Assembly: GCA_030430575.1 (NCBI GenBank)
Contig: JAUIKF010000001.1
Span: 1-64,000 of the forward strand
Source of the DNA: Bacteroidia bacterium
Lineage (GTDB): Bacteria > Bacteroidota > Bacteroidia > J057
DNA: 64,000 nucleotides
Direction: 5' to 3'
The first letter of the stretch is position 1. Each line of letters starts with the position of its first letter. The position numbers and the translations under genes are program-made. Of the stretch, positions 53,601 through 62,600 are shown piece by piece. The notes beneath the pieces were generated by a model, which was not told where the DNA came from, ran no database searches, and saw only the letters and a program-made list of their open reading frames with translations.

Positions 53601-56431
53601 GCTGGAGTTATTTAAAATATACCTATGATGTAGGGCTTACGTGCGATACCGTAACCAGAGATAGTATTTATATCCTTCCTACGATTCCTTTGAATATCAC
53701 AGGCTTAGATTCTACCTATTGCGTGGATGCCAATGCAGACCCTTTTAGTTTTTCTCCGGCTGGCGGACTATCTGATTGTGCGACTTGCGGAAGTTCCTGG
53801 CTGATAGCAGGCCGATTTATTCCCAGCAATGCAGGAATAGGGACACATGTCATTTCTTATGACCTACCTACTGCTTCTTGTACAAGTAGGGTCTCCAAAA
53901 CCGTTCAGGTCTTTGACCGACCGCAAATACGTTTTGGAAACACTGACCACCATTTGTGCAAAAACGAGCCTCCTATTCCATTAATAGGCATACCTGCTGG
54001 AGGTACTTTTCTTGGAAATGGGATTGTGAACAATTCTCATTTTGATCCTAAATTGGTGTCTGTAGGCATGCATATTTTGGACTATTTGTATGAAGACCCC
54101 AATACAGATTGCCAGAATATCGTCTCCGATACCTTTTATGTAGACCCTCTCCCCCAACCGCGTATTCTCGGTATTCAGTTTACTCCCTATTGCCCCAAAG
54201 ACGACTCAGTAGTCCTCAATGCCAATATTCCAGGAGGCTTTTTCAGTGGCCCTGGCATCCGTGATAGCAATATTTTTGATCCTTCTATTGCCAGAATTGG
54301 CCCTAACCTGATCACCTACAGTGTCACTGATATGAATGGGTGTGTGGGAGTAGATTCGCTCACAGCTACCGTCGACTCAGTCCCTATTCCTATAGTCACG
54401 AGTTTGACACCGATCATCTGTGAGAATGAATCGAGAATTCTCTTGACAGCTACGCCTCAAGGAGGTACATTTTCTGGGACCGGAGTACTCGCAGGCCGAT
54501 TTTTTGAGCCTGATTCTAGCGGTTTGGGAATCCATACAGTCACTTATTCTTATACCACCCCAGGTGGAGGTTGCCTCGTGATCATTGATACTACCATTGA
54601 AGTAGCTTCAGCCCCTGTAGCCAGTTTTCACGTAGATGACTCAACAATGAGTCCCCTGTCCCCAGCTTTCTGCTTGTCACAGCAAGCTGTGCGATTGATA
54701 GGAGTTCCTTCTGGAGGTGCGTTTTCAGGGCAAACCATCACAGGCAATATTTTCAACCCTGCCGAAATGCCAGGCCCAGGCCTGGATACCATTTCCTATG
54801 TCTATATCGATCCGTTAAGTGGCTGCTCAGACACAGCTACGACCGTTGTAGGGATACAAATGCCGCCGCCTGTGAGTATCATAGGTTGGGAGGATTCTTC
54901 CTTAGTAGTATTATGTCCCTCAGATCCTCCATTGACATTTGTGGGGGATCCTAGCGGAGGAAGTTTCTGGTTGAGGAAACCCAGAACGACCGTATCTGTG
55001 AATACGGATTCAGTTTCTACTTTTACTTTATTCCCTGCATTAGCAGATACAGGTCAGACTCAGATACGATATATCTTTGACAATGGCGTAGTAGGCTGTA
55101 GAGACTCGGCCAGAACACAAGTGATTGTCTTTGGCGGTCGACCTGTCACCTGGCATGATCTGGCAGAAGAATATTGTGTTTCGGCGCCTGATTTTGCCCT
55201 TTCTGCCTCCGCACAGGGAGGCCTATCTAAAGGCTATCTTATCAATGGAGGATCAGCCGCCATATTCCGGCCTTCTATCCTTCTTCCTGGCACGCATACA
55301 GTGGGCTTTATTTATGAATATGAAGGATGCCTCGATACTGTCTATGAATTTGTAACGGTCCGCGACCGACCAAGCCTCAGTATTTCTGGTCTTCAAGATT
55401 CCTATTGCGCTACTGAGCAACCAGATCCGCTATTTGGCACCCCTGGTGGGGGCCTCTTTGCTGGAGCCGGCATTATCAATTCGCCCTTCCGTTTCTCTCC
55501 AACCAATTCAGGCATAGGGACCCATGTCATCACCTATACCTATGCAGATGGGATCGGCTGTGAAAATAGTATCTCAGATACCACGATTGTATTGACAAAG
55601 CCCAATGCTGCTTTCATGGTAGATGAAGTGTGTCTGGGAGAGCCATCATTCTTCCAAGACCTCACCTTCCCTTCAGGGCCTCCATACACCTACCAATGGG
55701 CCTTTGGAGATGAAGACAGCGCTTTTGTGAAGAACCCTGGACATGTCTACGATGAGCCGCGTCCCTACCAGGTGAGCATGATCGCCTCATTGGAGCAATG
55801 CAAGGATACAGCCCTTGGCTTTGCCTATGTCTTGGACATCCCCAAACTAGCGATTACTGGCGATACGACTGTATTCCTGGGGGATTCTGCCTATTTCACC
55901 AACCTTTCAGATACCTCTACAGCAGACATATATACCCTCCGATTTGCCTTGGATGATGTCACGATGTCCTTTGACCAGGAGATTAATTACCTTTTCAGGT
56001 CCTTTGGACAAGATACCGTCTGGCTGACGGCCTTCAATTCTATGACTGGCTGTATAGACTCTATCTATCACCTTATTACCATAGAATCGAGACCTCGAAA
56101 AGACTTTGAGGTAGGTATTTATCCCAACCCTATCCTTCCTTCCCATGATCCTCAAGTATTTATCAATATAGAGGTAGTAGAAGGAGAGGAAGTAAAAGTT
56201 TTTGCTTATGATCGGATAGGAAGAGAAGTGCGCTCACAACATTACAGCGGCCTCTCCGAAGGGCTCAATCGCTTGCAGTTTGATTTTGAGGGCCTTCCAG
56301 AAGGGCTATATGCATTAGCGATTTTGACGGGTACTGAACTAGATGATTTTGGATTAATAGAACCGGGCGTTTTTCAGCAGCATAATATTCGCTTTTTTAA
56401 GCACAGAAAAGTGATCTTATTAAGAGATTGA
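47645..56431 (+). CDS. Giant 2928-residue adhesin with beta-helix, two repeat families and T9SS type A end
   Basis: After a signal peptide (LFLSICLGGISASLGQ), residues about 30-500 form a right-handed beta-helix (SCTFTENYAQEGGAIDLRSN, NCTFSGNFANTVGGIFLDA). Then come about 18 CHU-type Ig-like repeats of about 75 residues, with starts like FCDGDSVTLTAN, YLWSTGE in the middle and VTDxNGCxGRDT near the end. About ten repeats of a second type follow, with GGTFSGTGV, FFEPDSSGLGIHTVTYSY and similar. A PKD domain (YQWAFGDEDSAF) and the type A sorting domain (VGIYPNPILPSHDP) end the protein. It is a cell-surface or extracellular matrix adhesin. Nearly every repeat has a conserved cysteine. It is probably co-transcribed with the preceding three genes (28-base gap). 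Confidence 0.87.
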   Translation: MKPYYFQKRFTHLYLPKASLPYLLFLSICLGGISASLGQGDIIYVDSAATAGGDGTSWSTAYNTLSEALVVGNYAVGDTVWVAKGTYYPTTTLQRDSSFNMRNGLVIYGGFLAGATALSQRNYVTHTTTLSGDIGVKGDTSDNSFRVVRGAYADRSAVIDGFTISHGNANDPAGGWVNGGGMYNDDTPTHTTGAIVANCTFSQNFARFNGGAMYNFKNSPLVINCRFIHNTANEGGAIFCGNNSDADIRNCFFTEDSAWSYGGAIHVFMGEPHITSCTFTENYAQEGGAIDLRSNSRSVLVNNSFRGNVAARGGALHCTSGARPEINQSLFSGNFASDKGGAMAVFLASTRPEITNCTFSGNFANTVGGIFLDATSFWSVCNSILYNNRDTSSVVNPGDIASQQISVTSNNLINCLVEDLMAGNGVASFAGDPKFYNGISPLSAPTAAHGDFRLVPSSIAIDAGNNLLLPMDVTDLDEDNNRLEVLEIDFELSKRVENINVDLGAYEMFSLCHPLGSSNQIFSQDTISVCNGDSITLSTTTGGYSSYLWSTTSTDDSIKVGGQGEYWVEVTDSTNCVARDTIYLNVRSIPTPSLLISGNSTRKNMDTVGCQGEVLALRVANIVAPYTIIWSTGVTTFSNNRLGTTDSGANSVIVIDQYGCTGYDTTDVHIFPNPTPTIIPSGATTFCEGNDIKLDAGTYADYKWFADSVILTGFTNQFLTVDTTALYQVQVTDSNSCIARDSILVTVNPLPTLDPITASGPLTFCEGDSVTLDAGSNPSILFYLWSTGEITQTITTDTTGRYKVQVANSFNCISADSVDVVVHPNPTVQIDTFGTTFICKGDTLDLLANANASVSYLWSTGATGSTIRVDTAGTFWVQVTDGNTCMASDTIVTQKETNQASITVSLAPGRSVFCSGDSATLDAGLFANSTYEWSTGALTQRIKIGTGGLYWVKVTYPSSCVDSVSFQINQFTGPLPSITGHQNPLCIGDTANLSVAQGFSTYLWSNSQNAFNIDVTTGGVYRVTVTDANGCVGRDTVVVNQVSLPVPQIDTLNMSTTFCDGNTILLDAGLYAAYLWSTQANSRQITVGTSGQFKVTVTDNNGCEGSDSIQVTVNPNPQPAINPLGNIQFCDGDSVQLDGGSQPTYEWFLTDTTTLLNSTSQITAKVDGLYILKVVDGNGCLGLDSLGVTVFQNPTPTILPLSPFICLPGGTVNLQTQSAYTQYNWTTSDMTPTTLVDQNGIVGVTVTDANGCIGEDTVQVRAFPKPIPIILAGGDTAFCDGDSVTLTANGGFASYLWSTNENTQSITVKNGGTVWVEVTNANGCVGRDSIEIIVYSNPDPTIIATGRIDLCPGSTVQLSADKAYSSTVWSTGATGQSIFVNSAQLITLTVTDGNGCMGADSVNITVSNILAPKIRVSGGSNTLCAGDTVNLSVGMYSTYAWFKDIGGTISQISTLQSVPIFEAGTYWVQVTDGACTGADTIQINVVQQLNVTISPPGNISVCDGTPVILDAGGPYAKYDWLTTGDTTRTIQVTQTDLYTVVVEDSNGCTGRVSKNVQFNPVPTLGITTGVASTEFCDGDSVLLYAGAYPVIAWSTNSFDDSIYVKNTGSYHVAVTDTNGCIGRDTIQLTFYNNPIPQISPGGPIDLCVGDTLTLSTGTFSSYLWSNGDITQTINDTLTGIYWVNVTDSRGCEGRDTVMVNSKPLPNLHISPSGPVTICPESSVIFDAGPFQSYQWSNGKTTRRDTIQGQNPGIYSLTVTDLNGCKATQSVQVNAFSVDSASIVTDPANVSVACSNDSITLNVTGNFSHFAWNTTDTTRTIHPFPGSNLYTVIATDSNNCQKIASAFITVHVSPIANFTGLDTASFCDNDTDLVQLVTMTQGSSFIGPGIVFGTFFNPSVAGAGVHTITYILEDQLTGCKDSVSKLARVFPAGVAPVIHLPKDTLCDNVMVDTLKATPFGGKFEGLGISSFGNGLYFSFNPDTLQPGWSYLKYTYDVGLTCDTVTRDSIYILPTIPLNITGLDSTYCVDANADPFSFSPAGGLSDCATCGSSWLIAGRFIPSNAGIGTHVISYDLPTASCTSRVSKTVQVFDRPQIRFGNTDHHLCKNEPPIPLIGIPAGGTFLGNGIVNNSHFDPKLVSVGMHILDYLYEDPNTDCQNIVSDTFYVDPLPQPRILGIQFTPYCPKDDSVVLNANIPGGFFSGPGIRDSNIFDPSIARIGPNLITYSVTDMNGCVGVDSLTATVDSVPIPIVTSLTPIICENESRILLTATPQGGTFSGTGVLAGRFFEPDSSGLGIHTVTYSYTTPGGGCLVIIDTTIEVASAPVASFHVDDSTMSPLSPAFCLSQQAVRLIGVPSGGAFSGQTITGNIFNPAEMPGPGLDTISYVYIDPLSGCSDTATTVVGIQMPPPVSIIGWEDSSLVVLCPSDPPLTFVGDPSGGSFWLRKPRTTVSVNTDSVSTFTLFPALADTGQTQIRYIFDNGVVGCRDSARTQVIVFGGRPVTWHDLAEEYCVSAPDFALSASAQGGLSKGYLINGGSAAIFRPSILLPGTHTVGFIYEYEGCLDTVYEFVTVRDRPSLSISGLQDSYCATEQPDPLFGTPGGGLFAGAGIINSPFRFSPTNSGIGTHVITYTYADGIGCENSISDTTIVLTKPNAAFMVDEVCLGEPSFFQDLTFPSGPPYTYQWAFGDEDSAFVKNPGHVYDEPRPYQVSMIASLEQCKDTALGFAYVLDIPKLAITGDTTVFLGDSAYFTNLSDTSTADIYTLRFALDDVTMSFDQEINYLFRSFGQDTVWLTAFNSMTGCIDSIYHLITIESRPRKDFEVGIYPNPILPSHDPQVFINIEVVEGEEVKVFAYDRIGREVRSQHYSGLSEGLNRLQFDFEGLPEGLYALAILTGTELDDFGLIEPGVFQQHNIRFFKHRKVILLRD

Positions 56432-56507
56432 TTGATTATTAATTGACTGATTACTGATTCTTTATCTGGTTGAATAAACCTGATGATAAGAGGAGGAAGG
56501 AAGAAAA

Positions 56508-56574
56508 ACCACAGATTCCCCAGATTCCCACAGATTTTCTTCTTTAATCCGTGCAAATCTGTGGAATCCGTGGT
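56508..56574. repeat. Imperfect inverted repeat with CCACAGATT words
   Basis: Left arm ACCACAGATTCC plus CCACAGATTT (56508-56537, with a short insertion) pairs with AAATCTGTGG and AATCCGTGGT (56556-56574). It lies in the 212-base gap between the adhesin and macroglobulin genes. It could terminate the adhesin transcript, although no T run follows directly. Confidence 0.6.
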
Positions 56575-56643
56575 GAATTTTAGGGGTAAAGTGATCATTT
56601 CATTAAATGTCTCGATCAACCTCAATTAATAATTCCTACGCCC

Positions 56644-59600
56644 ATGTCCGTATTCACACGCCTACTCCCCTACTTGCTCCTCCTTTGCTGGAGCAGCTCC
56701 CTCTTTGCACAAGCCCCTGATTTTCTCCTGTATCAACTGACCGATGAAGAAGCGGAATTGCTGCACAAGGAGACCGTTGTTTTTCTCCTTCCCCATCAAG
56801 AAGCGCCTCGAAAACAGGCGTATATCCGCCTTAAGCAACCGATAAAAACGATCAAGCGGGAAACGCCTTTCCATTTGGCAGACTTACCGTCAGGCCACTA
56901 TGTTCGGGCATATGCCGAGGCGCAAATGATGGCGTACTACTACGACCAGCGCCATCCTTTCACCCAGGCTCAAATCCTCCCAAATACTCGAGAAAGTGAT
57001 TTTTTCCTCACACACCCTGACGCGCCTTCCGCAGATTTGTCAGTGAGGTTGGGCAAAAAAAAGCTAGAATTCCAGCCCGATAGGGGCAGTTTTCTCCTAC
57101 AGGGAAAGCGCGTAAAGGGACTACTGACTGTTACCTGTCCAGAAGGTCGATTCTTTTTTTCCCTTCAAAAAAAGATCGGCAGAAAACAGTGGCACCAGTT
57201 CGGCTATCTGCATCATCAAAACCAAGTGACAGATCAAATCCGTCGCTATCCCAGCAAGCCCCGATTCCACGCCTACATGGCCTTCAGCCAGCCCCGCTAT
57301 CGCCCAGGAGACACCCTGAAGCTCAAAATATTTGCTGTTAGCCGAAAGGGCAAGGCCCTCCAAGAACCGTTGGACCTGAAGTTTGGACGGACCCTGCTGG
57401 GGCGCCTGAATCCCTTTCGCCCAGGCGCTTATCGCTATGAGATGGTGCTCCATGACTCATTGGATTGGCGGTTGGATACGCGCCATACTTTTCAGGCTTT
57501 TACGGTTGAGAAAAAGCAATTTGTCACCAGCCACTTTTTCCAATTCGAGGATTACCTCCTGGATGAAATCAGCTATACATTGCGGACCAGCAAGGCTAGC
57601 TATGCGCCAGGAGAGGATGTGCAGGTGATTGCACGTGGCTTGGACCCCAATGGACTTCCCATCGCAGATGGAGAAGTGGAATTCACGGTGAATTATGGAA
57701 ATTTGCTCGCTGCACCCGATCAAAAAGTTTATATTCCTTATCTGATTACTGAACGCTCAGAAGCGCTGTCTCAGGACCCCAACCATCAAATTACCCTGCC
57801 TGACAGCCTTTTTCCCAAAGCAGAAGTCTTGTACTATATCCGGGCCAAATTCCGCAACAGCAATAATGAATTGCAGGAATTGAGTACTAGCTTTAGTATA
57901 AAACCGCCTGATAAACTGCCATTTACCCATCGTTGGCGAGGTGATACGTTGCTCTTAGCCCCAAGCTTTGGCTGGACAGATAAAGTGCCTGTGACAGTGG
58001 TTTTTAGGGGAAGGCATGGGGAATTGGAACGAAAAGCTATCGTCCTACCAACTGCGCTAAAAGTCTATTCAGATGCTAGGGGTATCTCCCTGGAGCAAGG
58101 CAAAGAAAAATGGTCAATCCCAAATACCCCAAATCTGCCTGACGTATATGTGGGGCTATTCAGGGAAGGCGATTCGGTAAAAGTTCAGATCAATAATCCC
58201 AACCATTTTGACCTCAACTATCAGGTGAATACCTCCCAAAAAGTGCTGGCTGAAGGCATCAATACAGACACAAAAACGCTGGTTTTTTACGATCCAAAAG
58301 GCAGCCATGTGACGGCGATGGTACAAGGTCATTGGGGGGGACGCTTACAGACCATGCGCCAGCACTTGCCCTATTTTGACAAACGCCTGTCTATCAAGGT
58401 CGATCAACCGGAGAAAATCCATCCTGGCGAAACGGTGGACATGACTGTCACCGTCACGGATGAAATGGGACAACCTGTCCCCAATGTGGACCTGACAGCA
58501 ATGGGCCGCAACGTTACCTTTCCGGAGCAGCATTTGCCCGAACTGTATACCCCTGCCAATCCCAAACGCATAAAGGTAAAATCTAACTGGGAGCGCCTCA
58601 ATTCCCAGACGAGCTATCACCGCAATCGCTACCTAGACGCGGCAACCGTCAATTACCTGCAACTCGATAGCCTCACAGCCTATCGCATGCGCTATCCAGA
58701 CTCGCTGGAGCTGAACTATATCCCCTTGGATGATACCAAAATGGCGGAATTTTCGCCCTTTGTCCTGGCCAAAGGCAATGTCCACCCCATTTACTTTATC
58801 TACTGCAATGGGCAGATGATTTATTTTGCGGGGGCCAATTCGGATGATCCTTATGCTTTCAGTTTGCCCGCAGGCACCTACTCTTTTACGCTCAGGACGT
58901 CTTATAAGACCTTCCATTTGCCAGCGGTGACGCTGAAAGCGGGCCATAAATTAGAGTTATCCCTCAATGCGCTCAATCTACCGGCCGGGGTGTCCAGCAG
59001 CCTTTCCTCATCTGCCCTGACGCAGGCAGAGGCGGAGGAGCTCAACGAGCGCTTTATTTGGGTGAAAGCCAACTGGCCAGCGGACCGATCTGCCTTTGTC
59101 TGGCAAGCGGGACGCGCCATAAAGGTGCAAAGGGGGAATTCGCTCAGATTCAATAAAGGCTACGCCTGTGTGGGGCCGCTGCCGCTGAGCGAAGCTGCCT
59201 TTGTGATTCCAGGGGAGTTTGGGCGGTATTTTGAGGTGAAAGGCAGCCAAGCGTATGAATTTGAGCGAAGGACAGTGACCAAGGGGCTCGTTTGGCGATT
59301 TGCCAAAGAGATGCCCCTGCCCTATCCGCCCCTCCATGTATTTGGGCAACGGGCGCTAAAGGCGTCAGATGTGAAGTTGGCAGTGAAAGAAGCTGTTTAT
59401 CAGCAGCCTTATGCGCAGGTGGATTATGTAGCGGAAGGTGGAGATTTGCGCTTTCACTGGAAAGTGCCTCCAGCTCAGGTGGCATTCCGCCGCTGTGATG
59501 ACCCACACAATTATTGGGTGGCCAGTCCGACCAGGCTGCCTGAAGGCTGTTACTGTTTTCGCCATCGGGCGAAAAATGGGGAAATGGCGGAGTTGGATTC

Positions 59601-62600
59601 GGTGTGGATCAAAAAGGATCATTTGCTGGCCTTTCCTGAAATGTTGATTCCTTATCGTGATTCTGTGTTTACGGACAGCATGTGGGATAGTCGTTATTCA
59701 ATTGGTTATCAGGGAGATAGACCTTTCTTTTTCAACAATATATTTATCCCTAAAGAGAAGCATAATGGGAAGCCCACATTGGGAATAGATAGGCGTGTCA
59801 TTGATGAAGAGGACAATCCTATTCCCAATGTCAAGGTATTGGTATTTAGAGGGTACCGACTTCGAATGGGCCTTTTCACGGATAGCAATGGTGTTTTTAA
59901 TCTTCCTGGCTTAAAAAGGTTCTATGAAGAAAAGTATCATGTCGTTTTACTGCATCCTGAATTCCCCCCTACATTGATCGAGGCAGGGCATGAGGATTGG
60001 TATAAATTGCATAGGCCAATACTACCCATTTTCCCTCCAAATTCTGATAAACACGGCTTAGTAGCACGGGTTTTAAATGGTGCATTCGACGTAAAAATCA
60101 AGGATTTAGATAAAAAAACAGCCTACATCGCCTATACAGATTCTTCTATTCCTCTCTTTCAACCTGATGATTTTTTCCTGCCCCTTCTCCCTAATAGCCG
60201 GGAACACAGGATATATTTTGGGCAATATGGAGTTGACAGCTTGCGGGAGGTAAATCCCCATTCCCGGAAACCCTACCTCAAGCAATCCTTTAGCTATGAG
60301 TCCCTTCAGGGCACCCTGACTGGTACTGTTATCGCAGATGGTCCTCGAAGTTTTTTGGGCAATGCGAAAATCTATTTACTTAGCCAACAAGACAGTGTCG
60401 TAGGCAGCACCCTCACAAAGATCAGTGGAAAATTCACCATGAAGGTGCCGCCTTTGGCGAGGAAGATTAAGGTGTATTATCCTGGGTATCCAGAGCACAC
60501 GATGCCGCTAGGGCCTTATCCATATATGGAAATTAGGTTAAGTTTTAGTTTGAATTATTTGTTAGCCGGAAAAGTGTCAGGGTTGCAGACTACGAGTTCA
60601 GGAGGCCTATTCTCTAGAACTAAAAAACGCAGTAGAAAGGAATCACACTGGTGGGGGAATCCACTGAGTCAAGAATATGAAACAGCGGCAGACGCTCGAA
60701 AGCTTATTGAAGAAACGCAAAGGAATAGGGATATCAGATTGATTACCCAATATGAAGAAGAACCAGACACGCCAGAAGGAATGGCTGTTGATAATATCAG
60801 TATCTCATTTGACCTCGATGGAGATGGAATCCCTGACCTTAACGATGAATTTCCACAAGATCCTGCCCCCCTCTCCCTTCGCGAAGACTTTCGCGACTGC
60901 GCCTTTTGGGAGCCCGATCTGCTCACTGGCCCAGACGGGAAAGTCCGTTTTCAGGTCAAATATCCCGAAGACATCACAGGCTGGAAGACCTACGTCATTG
61001 GGATGAATGAATCCCTGCAAAAGGGCATGGCCGAAGGCTTTGTGCAAGCCTATAAGCCCGTCACGGCGCAGCTCTATGCGCCGAGATTCCTTGTTGAAGG
61101 AGACACTTCCGTCCTGATCGGCAAGGTCGTCAATCGCGGTGGCGATAGCCTACAGGTGGAAACCACCTTTCAGCAGGCTGGCAAGAATCTTCCCAGCCAA
61201 CGAGGCATATTGACGGACTACCGTACTGATTATCAGTCGATTGTTGCGCCGAGCAATGCGGATTCTGATAGCCTGAAACTCGCCTATTTTGCAACATTGG
61301 AAACAGGGGCAACTGATGGAGAGCTACGGGAAATCCCCATTTTGCGGCAAGGGGTGGAGGAAAAGGTCGGAGACTTTTTCTATTTAGAGGGCGATACGAG
61401 TCTGGTGTTTACGCCCAAAGCTGGCATGGGAAGCATTACCTTGATGGCGCAAGAAGACTTGTTGGAACTGCTGCTGGATGATGCGCGTCACCTGACGTTT
61501 TATCCCCATGATTGCAATGAGCAAATGGCCTCTAAGCTCACGGCCTTCTTGCTGATGAAACAAGCAAAAGAGGCCACTGGCCAGCCTTTTGCCCAACAAG
61601 GCGACCTCAACCAGCTCGCCAGAAAGCTACAAAAGGCGCAAAATGATGATGGTTCCTGGGGCTGGTGGAAAGATCGCCCTGGCGATTTTTGGATGACTTC
61701 TTATGTGACAAAAGCGCTAGCGCGCAAAGACTCAAACAGCCGTTTTGTACGGCGCGGTCAGCAATACCTCAGGGACTCGCTGGATCAGCGCTTTTTCAGA
61801 AATGGCTATACGCGCCAGTTGAAAGGCATTTTAAGCCTTGCCGAGATGGGCATTGACATGCCTTATGACTATTTTTTCAGCCGCTGGGAAGCGGATACGC
61901 TGCCCAAAAGCATTTACCAGCAACTCCTGCTCACCCGCACCCAGCAAGTTTTGGGACTGCCCTACTCGCTCGATACGCTACTGTTGTATCAAAAAAGCAC
62001 CATGCTTGGTGGAACCTATTGGGGACGAAGTGGTTGGTACTGGTACGGCGGTGAAATAGAGACGACTTTGTTGGCGTATCAAATTTTGAAAAAGCATGGA
62101 GGTTATGAGCGGCTCTTGCAGCGAATTCGGGCATTTTTATTGGAAAAAAGGGGATTAACCCGCTGGCAGAATACCGTGGAGTCTGCGCGGATTCTGGCTG
62201 TTTTAATTCCCGATTTATTGGAACAGACCTCCGTCAATACCCTCAAAAGCACCTTGTCCATCACACAAGGAGATGATGCAAGGCTGTTTGACAGCTTTCC
62301 ATTGGACATCAGTCTTTCTTCCGGTTCCTCAGAACCCATTCAAATCAAGAAACAAGGAGGCGGCCCCGTTTACCTCACCTGCTTCCAACGCTTTTGGAAC
62401 GATAAGCCTGAAGCCGTTGATAGCTTGTTTAGGGTAAAGACGCACTTTCTCCAAAAAGAGGATACACTTACTTCCCTCAAAACGAGTGAATCGTTCAGCC
62501 TAGAAGTGACGGTCACTACCACAAAAGCTGCAGGCTATGTCGTGCTAGAAGTGCCGATTCCAGCGGGCTGTGTGCATGGAGAGGGCCTGGTTCGTAGCTA

